Positions 37,031-46,423 are shown, numbered from the stretch's first letter. The stretch: DNA of 64,000 nt from Fimbriimonadia bacterium (GCA_030430755.1 JAUIKO010000003.1:1-64000); one strand, 5' to 3'. The notes: generated by a model not told the origin, from the letters alone. Program-made: numbers and translations.

Positions 37031-38095
37031 ATGGATATTGTTAGTATAGGTTTTATAGTTACTATTATTCTTCTTGGAGGATTAATAGCTTACTTAGCAG
37101 ATCACCTAGGGAGAAACATCGGGAAAAAAAAATTAACTATTTTTTCTCTACGTCCTAAAAACACTGCTACACTTCTCGCCATTGCATCCGGCGTTATCAT
37201 TCCTTCTATTACGATAGTTTTTATGATGTCTTTAAGCAAGGATGTTAGAACTTGGATGTTACAAGGCAGAACAATCCTTAAAGAAAAAATTGAAAAAGAG
37301 TTTGAATTAAAACAAATGACTCTCAAAGCTGATCTAAAAGCGAAGGAGGTCTCTTCCCTTATTATTAAACAGAACGATATTCAATCGAAGCTAAATTTAA
37401 TTCAGGATAAACTTTCTAAAACATTATCACAGAATACTAAATTAAATATAGAACATAGTGATCTTATTAAAACTATTAATAAAAGCAAAGCGGAATATCA
37501 TCAATTAGAATCGATGCTAAAACCGTTGCATACAAAAATTAACACTTTAGAACATCAAAAAGATCTTCTGCAAAATGAAGTCGATCTTCTAACAACACAG
37601 AATACATTTACCAAACAAGAAATTCTTGAAAAATCTGCTCAATTAAGAGAGTTAAGAAACGTTATCGAACAAGAAAAGACAAAATCTCAAAAACTTATGG
37701 AAGTAAATAAGAATTTACTTGAAGGATTTGACTCACATCTATATGCTACACGCTTCCAGCAGATGATCTATCATGCAGGTTCTCTTATTACTGAAATAGA
37801 GATATTAAAACCTAAGACAAAAAATGAATCTACGATTCTCATCCAGGACATTCTAAAAAGAGCCTCTGATGAAGTAAAAAAAAGAGGTGCTATCGATGCG
37901 GCAGATTCTGTTGTTTTAACATCCATCCACGCTTCTGGTAGCAAAAAAACGATCTCAGTGAATGACCAAATAGATTGGATAAAAACGAAACTAGCATCCA
38001 TTAAAGTTCCTTCTAAACTTTCTGTCCACGCATTCTGGAATACTTTTGCAGGAGAAAAAGTTGTTGTCATTTTAAAAATTAGTCCTTTGAAATAA
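37031..38095 (+). CDS. DUF3084 membrane protein with coiled coil
   Basis: The first 70 residues match the DUF3084 pattern: a membrane span with GGLIAYLADHLGR, the basic cytoplasmic segment NIGKKKLTIFSLRPKNTAT, and a second span (SGVIIPSITIVFMMSL). A long coiled coil follows (about residues 80-235, for example HQLESMLKPLHTKINTLEHQ), then a compact C-terminal domain from about 240 to 354. The family occurs in cyanobacteria and several Gram-positive-type lineages and has no established function; the layout suggests a structural or envelope-organising protein. It stands alone, divergent from the secreted gene at 36885. Confidence 0.75.
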   Translation: MDIVSIGFIVTIILLGGLIAYLADHLGRNIGKKKLTIFSLRPKNTATLLAIASGVIIPSITIVFMMSLSKDVRTWMLQGRTILKEKIEKEFELKQMTLKADLKAKEVSSLIIKQNDIQSKLNLIQDKLSKTLSQNTKLNIEHSDLIKTINKSKAEYHQLESMLKPLHTKINTLEHQKDLLQNEVDLLTTQNTFTKQEILEKSAQLRELRNVIEQEKTKSQKLMEVNKNLLEGFDSHLYATRFQQMIYHAGSLITEIEILKPKTKNESTILIQDILKRASDEVKKRGAIDAADSVVLTSIHASGSKKTISVNDQIDWIKTKLASIKVPSKLSVHAFWNTFAGEKVVVILKISPLK

Positions 38096-38143
38096 GATTA
38101 AAATGAAATAAGATTAAAATCCAGAAGACTTTCTTTAGAAATT

Positions 38144-39016
38144 TTAATCCTCCGAACTCATGCTCCCTTCCCATTTACGGAATATTCTAATGAATTTATC
38201 TGGATCAGAAATCATGCCAGAAATGAATAACGATCTCATGGCAAGTATTTCATGAATGCCTGCATTAAGATCTTTCCACTGGAATGTATCTCTATCCGAT
38301 TGAATTATAGATATATCTATATCATGAAACAGATTCTGAAACTCTTTTCTACTTAAATCCTCAGTAAATGAAATTCCACTAACAACAAGAAGTTTTAAAT
38401 AATCTTCATACTGGTCTGGTCCTACTAAACCAAGACTAAACGGAATATCCAGCGAAAAACACTCTGAAATGAACTCTATTACCGTTTTGTTATCTTGCTG
38501 ATTATCTAAATCATATTCACATAGTTGAATATAAGGCAAAATATTTTGATTTTCAATGCATAGCGAAATGACATCATCTGATGTTTCATTTAAATCTGCA
38601 TAGATAAAACACTTTTCATAGCTATATGGAATGGATTGCTTTATTTTATTTAAAAATGAAAAATCTATAGCATCCTGCTGTAAATGAATGTAAAGATGAT
38701 CAACTCTACTTTTCTCATTTCCTATTTTGGGGATAGATTCTCCAAAATCTTTTGCCAACTCATCAATAATAATATGTCTGGGATAATCCAGAGATTTCCT
38801 TTGCGCTGGTTCTAAAAGGTTATGAAATTTATCTGGAGTAAATAGAATTCCATTAAGAAGCCACTCTCTCAACATTTCATCTGGATGGTTTACATCTGGA
38901 TGAATCCATTCTAAATATTGATGTAGAGGATTATCGATTGCTTCATCAGGATATAGCTCAATGGAATCTTCCATGAGCACACCTAAAATATCTAGATCAC
39001 TAAATTCATCACTCAT
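38144..39016 (-). CDS. Unknown acidic protein translated with serS
   Basis: No family recognised. The start ATG at 39016 overlaps the serS stop by one base (TAATG), so it is translationally coupled to the synthetase; a TTG at 39028 is less likely. The 290 residues are acidic and soluble, with helices and strands alternating. Two similar short segments, WLLNGILFTPDKFHNLL near residue 50 and LFISGMISDPDKFIRIF near the C-terminus, hint at an internal repeat. No signal peptide or catalytic motif is visible. Coupling to serS may only reflect operon position. Confidence 0.6.
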   Translation of the reverse strand: MSDEFSDLDILGVLMEDSIELYPDEAIDNPLHQYLEWIHPDVNHPDEMLREWLLNGILFTPDKFHNLLEPAQRKSLDYPRHIIIDELAKDFGESIPKIGNEKSRVDHLYIHLQQDAIDFSFLNKIKQSIPYSYEKCFIYADLNETSDDVISLCIENQNILPYIQLCEYDLDNQQDNKTVIEFISECFSLDIPFSLGLVGPDQYEDYLKLLVVSGISFTEDLSRKEFQNLFHDIDISIIQSDRDTFQWKDLNAGIHEILAMRSLFISGMISDPDKFIRIFRKWEGSMSSED

Positions 39017-40311
39017 TAGACCAAACACTCTTTTGAAAGCGATATCGAATCTACACCCATATACTCTTGCAAGGGTTCTGGAATCACAAACGTTCCATCT
39101 TCCTTAGTGTATGTTTCTAAAAGAACAGCATACAATCTTGGTAATGCTAATCCACTTCCATTTAAAGTATGGACAAATTCGGGTTTAGAAGCTCCATCTC
39201 TTCGGAATCTGATATTGGCTCTTCTTGCCTGAAACGATCCAAAGTTACTACAACTGGATATCTCCAGATATTTTTCCATTGCCGGAGACCAAATTTCAAT
39301 ATCATATTGTCGAATATTACTAAACCCCATTTCACCTCCACAAAGGAGCATTGTTCTATAATGAATTCCTAACAACTCTAAAACAGATTCAGCATCTACT
39401 CTTAACAATTCTAATTCTTCATCACTTTTTTCAGGTTTAGTGTATTTAAAAAGTTCAACTTTATCAAATTGATGCAATCTTAATAATCCTCGAGTATCTT
39501 TTCCAGCTGCACCAGCTTCTCTTCTAAAACAACTTGTGAGAGCGGCCAATTTCATTGTCAATTTTTCAGATGGAATAATTTCATCAGCATACATATTTGT
39601 CAGAGGAACTTCACTTGTAGGAATCAGATATAAGTCATCATCTTTTGTCTGATAAAAATCTCCTTCAAACTTTGGAAGACTTCCCGTTCCAACTAAACAT
39701 TGTCTTCTAACCATGAAAGAAGGATAAACCTCTTGATATCCACGAGTACGTGTCTGGTAGTCAATCATAAATTGGGACAAAGCCCGTTGCAATCTTGCCC
39801 CAAGTCCAGTATATAAAGCAAAACCACTACCACTTATCTTACTTGCTCTTTCTTGATCGAAAAGAGATAGAGATGCAGCAACATCCCAGTGACACTTATA
39901 CAATCTGGAAGGATCCGGTTTCTCTCCCCATCGTTTTAAGATTTGATTATCAGATTCGGATGAACCTTCAGGAACAGACTCTTGAGGAATATTAGGGATT
40001 TGAAGTTCTAACTCGATAACTTTTTGTTCTAAAGCTCTTGCTTCTTCTTCGATATCATTTATTTTACTTTTCAACTCCTTGGTAAGAGCTTTTGCTTGTT
40101 CAACTTCTTTTTTCTTGCCTTGGGATATTAATTGTCCTATAGCCTTGGATTGATCATTCAGTTCAGATCGAATGGCCTCTAATTCTTTTAAGGTAGCACG
40201 ATAATCTCTATCAGTTTCTATCCATTCTTTCACTGGAGCATTAACACGTTTCTTTTCAGCTCCTTGCATCACAAGATTAGGATTATTTCTTATAAGATTT
40301 CTATCTAACAT
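39016..40311 (-). CDS. serS: Seryl-tRNA synthetase
   Basis: Charges tRNA-Ser in the cytoplasm. The N-terminal 110 residues form the long antiparallel coiled coil that grips the tRNA's variable arm. The class II core shows motif 2 as LTSCFRREAGAAGKDTRGLLRLHQF and motif 3 as NGSGLALPRLYAVLLETY. The serine-binding TSEVPLTN is present. At 431 residues it is normal. No ribosome site is clear; CATAAT stands six bases before the ATG. The downstream unknown gene overlaps it by one base. Confidence 0.96.
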   Translation of the reverse strand: MLDRNLIRNNPNLVMQGAEKKRVNAPVKEWIETDRDYRATLKELEAIRSELNDQSKAIGQLISQGKKKEVEQAKALTKELKSKINDIEEEARALEQKVIELELQIPNIPQESVPEGSSESDNQILKRWGEKPDPSRLYKCHWDVAASLSLFDQERASKISGSGFALYTGLGARLQRALSQFMIDYQTRTRGYQEVYPSFMVRRQCLVGTGSLPKFEGDFYQTKDDDLYLIPTSEVPLTNMYADEIIPSEKLTMKLAALTSCFRREAGAAGKDTRGLLRLHQFDKVELFKYTKPEKSDEELELLRVDAESVLELLGIHYRTMLLCGGEMGFSNIRQYDIEIWSPAMEKYLEISSCSNFGSFQARRANIRFRRDGASKPEFVHTLNGSGLALPRLYAVLLETYTKEDGTFVIPEPLQEYMGVDSISLSKECLV

Positions 40312-40389
40312 GAATATATTATGAATGAATATAGAATTAAAATTAACAATCCGTTATGAAAGTCTTTCTAAATGAAAAATCTATTTTTT

Positions 40390-41523
40390 TCACATTAGAC
40401 CAACAATAACATCATTGGAAAGCATTCGTCCTTTATCTGTTAGCCGAAATCGGTTATCGATACATTCAAGCCATTCATATTTCATCATCCTATCTAAATG
40501 AGTAGAATGCTCAGGTTTAACCAATTCGATGGGTATCCCTTGGTTTAAACGTAACCCGAGCATAATTCTTTCCTTGCGTACCATTTCATCAGTAATAACT
40601 TCCGTGTCTGCCCAGAAAGATTTATTTTCATAAGCAGCCTCACTGTATGCTCGCGGATGTTTAATATTTGTATACCTAATATTTTCACCTGATACCGGCA
40701 TATAACCTACCGCGCCTGGACCATAACCTAAATAGTAGTCATTATTCCAATAAGTAAGATTATGCTTACACTCATGTTCTGGCTTACAAAAATTGCTTAT
40801 TTCGTACTGAATATACCCATTGTTCTTTGCATGTTCCAGAGCAATTGAATACATCTTTACAAACTCTTGATCACTTGGTAAAGGCAGTAAATTTTTATGA
40901 TGTAACTTGTAAAATTGCGTACCTTTTTCAATCGTTAATGCATATAAACTAAGATGTTCAGGATTGAGCGTCATTGCCTTTTTTAAATTTTCACGCCACC
41001 CGTATAAACTTTGATGGGTCAATCCAAAAATTAAATCTAAATTGATGTTTTGAAAACCTCCTTCTCGGGCCTGTTCAAATGCGGTATGAATGTCATCTGA
41101 ATCATGTACTCGACCTAACATCTTCAAATCATTATTATAAAAACTCTGAGCGCCTAGACTTAACCGGTTGAATCCAGCTTTTCTCATGGCCTTCAGTTTC
41201 TCTAAGTTAACCGTACCAGGATTTGCTTCGGATGTTATTTCACATCCATTTACAGGTGGATGATACTGAATAACAGCCTCATATAAACTCAGTAATAAAT
41301 CGGTATCAATATAAGTAGGAGTTCCACCACCAAAGAAAATCGTTTTAGCTGGAGTACCTTTCCATGGAGAGCTCATAATTTGGCTAATCGTTGCCCTAAC
41401 GGAACGATTCTGCACTTCCCCATCCATTTTATAACTATTAAAATCGCAGTAGTGACATTTACTAGGACAAAAAGGTATGTGCACATATATTGATAATTCT
41501 TTTAGTTGGTCATAACCACCCAT
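40390..41523 (-). CDS. hemW: Radical SAM heme chaperone HemW (HemN-like)
   Basis: The radical SAM cluster motif is in YVHIPFCPSKCHYCDFNSY at residue 12 (CxxxCxxC), followed by the GGGTPTYID SAM-binding loop and TSEANPGTVN. The HIPFC start, 377-residue length and C-terminal winged-helix-like part (DRMMKYEWLECIDNRFRLTDKGR) fit HemW, which hands heme to target proteins; true HemN is longer and has an extra N-terminal cysteine region. The start ATG at 41523 has TAGAAT six bases upstream and no ribosome site. It ends about 80 bases before serS and shares its direction. Confidence 0.88.
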   Translation of the reverse strand: MGGYDQLKELSIYVHIPFCPSKCHYCDFNSYKMDGEVQNRSVRATISQIMSSPWKGTPAKTIFFGGGTPTYIDTDLLLSLYEAVIQYHPPVNGCEITSEANPGTVNLEKLKAMRKAGFNRLSLGAQSFYNNDLKMLGRVHDSDDIHTAFEQAREGGFQNINLDLIFGLTHQSLYGWRENLKKAMTLNPEHLSLYALTIEKGTQFYKLHHKNLLPLPSDQEFVKMYSIALEHAKNNGYIQYEISNFCKPEHECKHNLTYWNNDYYLGYGPGAVGYMPVSGENIRYTNIKHPRAYSEAAYENKSFWADTEVITDEMVRKERIMLGLRLNQGIPIELVKPEHSTHLDRMMKYEWLECIDNRFRLTDKGRMLSNDVIVGLM

Positions 41524-41529
41524 AATAAC

Positions 41530-41535
41530 ATTCTA
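41530..41535 (-). promoter_or_regulatory. -10 box, probable leaderless promoter of hemW
   Basis: On the minus strand TAGAAT is followed by GTTATT and the ATG. A TTTGCA lies 19 bases upstream of the box, a possible -35 element. Confidence 0.45.
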
Positions 41536-41581
41536 TCTGTATTTTATATGATATTGCAAACACAGGTAAAAATATAACTTG

Positions 41582-42325
41582 TTACAAAGATATTCCGCCA
41601 TCTACTGTAATGACTTGTCCAGTTATATACGAAGCTTCTGTTGAGATTAAATATAAGGCTAAATTTGCAATATCCCTTGGCTCACCAATCCTCTTAATAC
41701 ACGCCTTTTTATTGATAATTTCTATAACCTCATCACGCTTATCTAATATCATCTGCGTATCGATATATCCTGGAGCAATGACGTTAGAAGTAATATTTTT
41801 TTTACCTACCTCTTGAGCAATAGATTTTGCTAAACCGATCATTCCTGATTTGCTTGCTGCATAATGCGATAGAGCCGGAGCTCCTTTTAATCCAAGAATA
41901 CTACTGATAAAGATCAAACGACCTTTTTTTTGCTGAACCATTCCCCGTAACGAAATTTTTGACCATAAAAAAGAAGCTTTTAAATGGACATCGATCATCT
42001 TATCCCACTCTTCTGAGTTTAAACGTAGAATTATTTTCTCTTCTACTATTCCAGCGTTATGAACAAGAACCGTGGGCACACCTAAATGAGTGCAAATTTC
42101 TTGATACGTCTGTTTAACCTGATTCTCGTCGGTCCCATCACAAACAAATCCCATCACATCGAGTGACTTCGCTTTCATCTCAGAAATACTGTTTTCCAAT
42201 AATGAGGAGCTTCTTGCTGTACAAGCAACTTTTATCCCCTGACTGGCAAATACTTCAGCAATAGATCTTCCTATCCCTCGACTACCACCTGTAACCAAAG
42301 CAACCTTATGATCAAAATGAAACAT
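41582..42325 (-). CDS. fabG: 3-oxoacyl-[acyl-carrier-protein] reductase
   Basis: Short-chain dehydrogenase that performs the first reduction of fatty-acid elongation with NADPH. It has the nucleotide loop TGGSRGIGRSI at residue 13, NAG near 90, the catalytic Ser in FISSILG (about 138), the YAASK pair (Tyr and Lys, about 152-156), and the C-terminal YITGQVITVDGGISL. The length of 247 residues is exact for FabG. It overlaps the end of fabD by 14 bases, so fabD-fabG form an operon. acpP and fabF, which often follow, are absent here. Confidence 0.9.
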   Translation of the reverse strand: MFHFDHKVALVTGGSRGIGRSIAEVFASQGIKVACTARSSSLLENSISEMKAKSLDVMGFVCDGTDENQVKQTYQEICTHLGVPTVLVHNAGIVEEKIILRLNSEEWDKMIDVHLKASFLWSKISLRGMVQQKKGRLIFISSILGLKGAPALSHYAASKSGMIGLAKSIAQEVGKKNITSNVIAPGYIDTQMILDKRDEVIEIINKKACIKRIGEPRDIANLALYLISTEASYITGQVITVDGGISL

Positions 42326-43298
42326 CTCTACATTTTATTACATCACAGTTTATTACAGCGCGATTAATATTCTCTTTATTTAAAAAATTAAAACAGTTTT
42401 TGTTTTTTAAATATGGATGACTCATCTCAGATAGCACTTTACTTACGCCAACTTCAAAACAAACGTCATAATCATTCCTGGAAATAATCTCCATGATATT
42501 CGCCCATTTTACAGTATTTGATAAATTCTTAGCTAAAAGCTCTGGAATCATATGTTTACTTGGATTATAAACTTCACCTGTATAATTGAACATCAGTCTT
42601 GTAGAATTTTTTGGCTCCATCCAATTCAATTTCTTTAGAAAAGATATCAATGGATCCACAATCTTTTCTTGATATTTTGAATGAAAAGCTCCAGAAACAT
42701 TTAATGGAACGTACTTAGCACATGATAAATTTTTTATTTTGTTTTTTATTGTTTTAAGATCTTCTCTCTTTCCACTCAAAACAAATTGCCAATCAGAATT
42801 CTCACATGCAATATAGACACTCTCTTTCCACTGCTCTAACACTTTACTGAGATCATTTTTTGATATATTCAGGATTGCAGCCATACCAAGGTTGTCAGAT
42901 GCCATAAGATCACTCATAAGTTCTGCTCTTTTGTAAACGGCTCGCACGCCATCTTCAAAGGATAATACTTGCGCTGATACAAGCATAGCGTATTCTCCTA
43001 AACTGTGACCTGCCATATCTGATCTAAGCTTAGAAGTGAATTTCGTGCTTTCTAACAACAAACGGTATGCAATACATGAAGATACAAATATGGACAACTG
43101 TTCGTAAACAGCTCTGGAAGGGACAACATAATGCTTATCTGTAAGAGAATAACCTATCTCTAATCCTGTAATATTTTCTGCCTTACAAATCCATTCGTTA
43201 CTAAGAGCAGGCGAATATTGGACTAAATGTTCAGCAAACCCTGGTTTTTGAATTCCCTGTCCAGGAAATATAGTAAGAATTGATCTATTTTGATTCAA
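42312..43298 (-). CDS. fabD: Malonyl-CoA:ACP transacylase
   Basis: Loads malonyl groups onto acyl carrier protein for fatty-acid synthesis. The N-terminal FPGQGIQKPGF, the active-site serine in AGHSLGEYAML (about residue 97), and the catalytic histidine in VSGAFHSKYQ (about residue 203) are all present. The start is a TTG at 43298, fixed by AAGGAG exactly six bases upstream. It is divergent from rpsR with 52 bases between them, and translationally overlapped with fabG. Confidence 0.92.
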   Translation of the reverse strand: MNQNRSILTIFPGQGIQKPGFAEHLVQYSPALSNEWICKAENITGLEIGYSLTDKHYVVPSRAVYEQLSIFVSSCIAYRLLLESTKFTSKLRSDMAGHSLGEYAMLVSAQVLSFEDGVRAVYKRAELMSDLMASDNLGMAAILNISKNDLSKVLEQWKESVYIACENSDWQFVLSGKREDLKTIKNKIKNLSCAKYVPLNVSGAFHSKYQEKIVDPLISFLKKLNWMEPKNSTRLMFNYTGEVYNPSKHMIPELLAKNLSNTVKWANIMEIISRNDYDVCFEVGVSKVLSEMSHPYLKNKNCFNFLNKENINRAVINCDVIKCRDVSF

Positions 43299-43304
43299 TA
43301 GGGA

Positions 43305-43310
43305 CTCCTT
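43305..43310 (-). promoter_or_regulatory. Ribosome binding site deciding the TTG start of fabD
   Basis: AAGGAG on the minus strand, six bases before the TTG at 43298. It is one of the best Shine-Dalgarno matches in the window, on a gene with a weak start codon. Confidence 0.7.
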
Positions 43311-43337
43311 AACATGACTTTTATTTTAACTATTTGG

Positions 43338-43343
43338 TAGAAT
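43338..43343 (+). promoter_or_regulatory. -10 box, probable leaderless promoter of rpsR
   Basis: TAGAAT is followed by seven bases and the ATG at 43351, with no ribosome binding site between. A leaderless start on a ribosomal protein gene is notable. Confidence 0.45.
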
Positions 43344-43350
43344 ATATGTT

Positions 43351-43794
43351 ATGAGTGAGGAAACCATAACAAGCAACAGTAGCATACCCCAACAGCCTGA
43401 GGCATCTCAAACAAGTGCAGCAGCTACTGATCAAGAATCAGGCATGATGCAGGAATTACCTCCTGAAATCCGTATCAGACCAAGAAGACGTAAAAAAGTT
43501 AGTTATTTAACTATACAAAAGATCAAATCTGTCGACTATAAAGACGTGAATCTTTTAAAACGCTTTTTGAATGAATTTGGTAAGATTGTACCTGCAAGAC
43601 AGAGTGGAAATACTGCACACCAACAAAGAATGGTTACAAGAGCTATTAAAAGAGCTAGAGAAATGGCATTATTACCATTTGTACCAAAAGATGGAATGTT
43701 TGAAAGATTTGGATTTAAATCTAACAGAACTCCAAGAGACAGAGCCCCTAGACAATATTCAAAGGACACTTCTTCTCAAGAAACTCAATCATAA
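43351..43794 (+). CDS. rpsR: 30S ribosomal protein bS18 with long extensions
   Basis: Residues 44-112 are the bS18 core: [20 protein letters not shown], then [19 protein letters not shown] and the helix [15 protein letters not shown]. The core binds bS6 and 16S rRNA on the platform of the small subunit. Normal bS18 is 75-90 residues. This one has 147: a 43-residue acidic, Ser/Thr/Gln-rich leader and a 35-residue basic tail ([19 protein letters not shown]). It stands alone, without the usual rpsF and rplI neighbours, and is followed by a strong terminator. Confidence 0.9.
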   Translation: MSEETITSNSSIPQQPEASQTSAAATDQESGMMQELPPEIRIRPRRRKKVSYLTIQKIKSVDYKDVNLLKRFLNEFGKIVPARQSGNTAHQQRMVTRAIKRAREMALLPFVPKDGMFERFGFKSNRTPRDRAPRQYSKDTSSQETQS

Positions 43795-43835
43795 ATCCTA
43801 GATTATACAGAGTTAATCATTCAGAATAATTATTT

Positions 43836-43865
43836 AAAAACATCCTCTCTAGGATGTTTTTTTTT
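43836..43865 (+). terminator. Rho-independent terminator of rpsR
   Basis: Stem AAACATCCT with loop CTCT and AGGATGTTT, followed by a run of nine T on the plus strand. Confidence 0.9.
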
Positions 43866-43899
43866 ATAATCATATTCATAATAAAACTTTAAGGGTCCG

Positions 43900-44937
43900 T
43901 TACGATAACTCTCTAAAATCTAACACGATCTTACCAGCATCACCTTTAGCTAAAAGTTGCATGGCTCGATCATATTCTTGATATGAATACGTATGAGTGA
44001 TAAGATCATCTAAATTTAACCCTTTTTTACTAAATAACATATCAATCGTATCCCAGGTATTCCATAGTTCTCTACCTATTACACATTTCACTTGATAACC
44101 ACTCATAATCCAGTGATTTAAATCGATATTCTGGTTGTTTCTAGCATACACTCCTAGCAATCGTATATCTCCACCAGCTCTACAATGTTTTGTAATAGTT
44201 TCTAAAGAATTTGAATGCCCAGACATTTCTAAACAGACATCAAAGCCTGTTTTAGAGAACTCCTTTAGTTCTTTATCTAGGCCATCTCTGTCTGGATGGA
44301 GGACGGCAGTAATCCCTATTTTTTCTGCTAATTTTGTCCTATATGGGCTCACCTCGATACCAATAATCTCAGATGCTCCTAGGCTTTTTGCAATGGCTAC
44401 AGAAAATAATCCTATCGGTCCAAGTCCAGTTATTAATACACTTTTTCCATCTAAGTTTATACCAGACAAGGTATGAACGCCATTTCCAACAGCATCTAAC
44501 ATACTTGCAGTTTTCAAAGACAAACCTTCTGGTATAACTCTCGCATTCTCTGAAGGAATTGCTACAAATTCTGAAAAACCACCATTTGTATCGACTCCTA
44601 GTATTTGAGTATGTGAACATACATGAGCTTGACCAAGAAGACACTGTTTACATCTTCCACACACCAAATGAGACTCCGAAGCGACCTTTTGCCCTATCCT
44701 TGATCTATCTACACTCTTCCCTACATCGATAATTTCACCAGAGAATTCATGACCGATAATGGTAGGTAGATTCATTCGATTTGAAGACCATTCATCCCAC
44801 TGGTATATATGTAAATCTGTACCGCATATGGCACCATAATGTACCTTTATCAGAACATCATCACAGCCTAGAGATGGATGCTGAACATCTACAATATTTA
44901 AACCTATACCAGGATTATCCTTTACAATAGCCTTCAT
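43900..44937 (-). CDS. tdh: L-threonine 3-dehydrogenase
   Basis: Zinc-dependent medium-chain dehydrogenase that oxidises threonine to 2-amino-3-ketobutyrate with NAD. The catalytic zinc site is in GAICGTDLHIYQWDEW (Cys38, with His and Asp) and GHEFSGE. The structural zinc loop has four cysteines (CGRCKQCLLGQAHVC). The NAD loop is GLGPIGLFSVAIAKSLGAS. The WDEW motif and the C-terminal IGRELWNTWDTI and SGKIVLDF-like end (DAGKIVLDF) match Tdh of E. coli along its length of about 341 residues. The ligase kbl that normally completes the glycine-forming pathway is not nearby. A SD-like AAGGA precedes the ATG. Confidence 0.9.
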   Translation of the reverse strand: MKAIVKDNPGIGLNIVDVQHPSLGCDDVLIKVHYGAICGTDLHIYQWDEWSSNRMNLPTIIGHEFSGEIIDVGKSVDRSRIGQKVASESHLVCGRCKQCLLGQAHVCSHTQILGVDTNGGFSEFVAIPSENARVIPEGLSLKTASMLDAVGNGVHTLSGINLDGKSVLITGLGPIGLFSVAIAKSLGASEIIGIEVSPYRTKLAEKIGITAVLHPDRDGLDKELKEFSKTGFDVCLEMSGHSNSLETITKHCRAGGDIRLLGVYARNNQNIDLNHWIMSGYQVKCVIGRELWNTWDTIDMLFSKKGLNLDDLITHTYSYQEYDRAMQLLAKGDAGKIVLDFRELS

Positions 44938-45084
44938 GAATTCTATATTTCCTTACTGTAAAGATCGGAAGAAATTTACTCCAGCTCAATAAAGAATATC
45001 TATAACCATATTTAACCTATGATGATTAACGGGAATAACCAATAATTTTATCAGTTTATATCCATTTTCTTGAGGAATATTTAC

Positions 45085-45678
45085 ATGCTACAACCTTTAA
45101 TAATCATAGCTTACTTTGAAAAGATTCAATCCAAAACCGTAGAGTGGATCGATTATCATAAACAACTCGGTTGCTCAGGAGTTATCATTACAAAAGACAG
45201 AGATTCCATCTCTCCTTATAAAGACTGGAAATACTATGTAGATCCGGACTTTACTCATATGGATTTAGAAGGAGGACAAATTGCTAGATACTATCCAGGA
45301 TACTGGAAGCTACCTCTAAAAAAAGATCAGTATCTATATACTCCCAATACAAAAGATTGGATCGCACAATTAGAAAAATATATTATGAATGGTATCAGCA
45401 TTCCTACTTATCAGGTTGCAGAGATAGAAAATTATGCATATGCTGGAAAGTTCGACCCTAATGAGATAGATTTACTTCGATTATCCCCCCTGAAAACGTG
45501 GGAGTGGCCTATTTGTAGCAAGAGAACACAGTACAAGACTCTCATTTCAGCCCCTACATCTGGTTTCATTCTCGACTTTAAAGATAGTTATCATAGACCA
45601 CACCAAAAATTATATAGAATGGAAGAAGTCTTTCATGACCTGGGTATAGAACACGAAATATCAATATCCTCAACATAA
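45085..45678 (+). CDS. Unknown soluble protein
   Basis: No family recognised. The start ATG at 45085 has GAGGA nine bases upstream, better than the TTG at 45070. The 197 residues have no signal peptide or membrane span. The protein is rich in Tyr, Lys and Asp, with a strand-like opening (PLIIIAYFEKIQ) and GVIITKDRD. The first 40 residues vaguely recall the start of glycosyltransferase-like folds (EWIDYHKQLGCSGVII), but no DxD or nucleotide motif follows, so I do not assign it. Confidence 0.6.
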   Translation: MLQPLIIIAYFEKIQSKTVEWIDYHKQLGCSGVIITKDRDSISPYKDWKYYVDPDFTHMDLEGGQIARYYPGYWKLPLKKDQYLYTPNTKDWIAQLEKYIMNGISIPTYQVAEIENYAYAGKFDPNEIDLLRLSPLKTWEWPICSKRTQYKTLISAPTSGFILDFKDSYHRPHQKLYRMEEVFHDLGIEHEISISST

Positions 45679-45776
45679 TGCGATAAATATTAAGAAAATC
45701 GTACATGAATAAGATCAATCTATACCGTATTTTAAAGGTATAATAAGATATTAAACTTAGTAAGAGAGTATAAATT

Positions 45777-46040
45777 ATGGCTAGAGTATGTCAAGTAAGC
45801 GGGAAAAAAGCAAATAACGCAAAGCACATTAGGCACCCTCACTCCGGATTATGGAAGAACAGGGCACCAAAAAAGAATAGGTTACAACTTCCTAATCTAC
45901 AGAATGTCACCATTCAAACACCTCATGGAAAGGTTCAACTCAAAGTTGCTACAACTGTCCTAAAATCAGAAAAGTTTGCAGAGGTCATGTCTGGTATTAA
46001 ACCAATACCCAAAGCATGGCTTAAGAAAACAAAATATTAA
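45777..46040 (+). CDS. rpmB: 50S ribosomal protein bL28
   Basis: An 87-residue basic protein with the bL28 start MARVCQVSGKKANNAKHIRH, the RLQLPNLQNVTIQ segment, and a lysine-rich end. It binds 23S rRNA near the E site. A SD-like GAGAG lies ahead of the ATG, and a TATAAT about 35 bases upstream (near 45738) indicates an ordinary leader here, unlike the leaderless genes. It is followed by a terminator. Confidence 0.88.
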   Translation: MARVCQVSGKKANNAKHIRHPHSGLWKNRAPKKNRLQLPNLQNVTIQTPHGKVQLKVATTVLKSEKFAEVMSGIKPIPKAWLKKTKY

Positions 46041-46055
46041 GTTAAAATATTTACA

Positions 46056-46101
46056 TAATAAACCTGGGCTCAACACTAAGAATGTGTCCAGGTTTTATTA
46101 T
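46056..46101 (+). terminator. Rho-independent terminator of rpmB
   Basis: TAATAAACCTGG pairs with CCAGGTTTTATTA across a roughly 20-base loop that has a weak ACAC/GTGT inner stem. A TTTT stretch is included in the 3' arm. Confidence 0.65.
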
Positions 46102-46221
46102 ATCAGGAGTACATATATTCCTTTATAAAGCATCACTACGATAAAAGAATTCAGAAAAATAAGTGGAATTAAAAAAGCAGGGTGAGTCTGAAATTCAGAA
46201 CAATAATCTTAATATAAATAT

Positions 46222-46307
46222 TGGTGCCGGGAGCGAGACTCGAACTCGCACTGGTGTTAACCAAACGGTGTTTGAGACCGCCGCGTCTACCATTCCGCCA
46301 TCCCGGC
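46222..46307 (-). tRNA. tRNA-Leu (anticodon CAA)
   Basis: On the minus strand: acceptor arm GCCGGGA/TCCCGGC, D-arm region with GGAATGGTAGACGC, anticodon loop CTCAAAC (anticodon CAA, reads UUG), a long variable arm as in class II tRNAs, T-loop GTTCGAGTC, discriminator A, and an encoded CCA at the 3' end. It is 86 bases long. The encoded CCA means no repair by CCA-adding enzyme is needed at synthesis. Any short reading frame crossing it is spurious. Confidence 0.96.
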
Positions 46308-46423
46308 AAGAACTCAATCATATACATTGTACCATTTTTATCTAAATTGCCATCCTGAAAACTTATCAGATGTTTAAATAAATGTATACTTTATATACAG
46401 ATTTACTATTTTCTTAAATTATC

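Noticed and set aside
46163-46345. Short plus-strand open frame over the tRNA
   Set aside because: It runs antisense through tRNA-Leu and has no coding signs.
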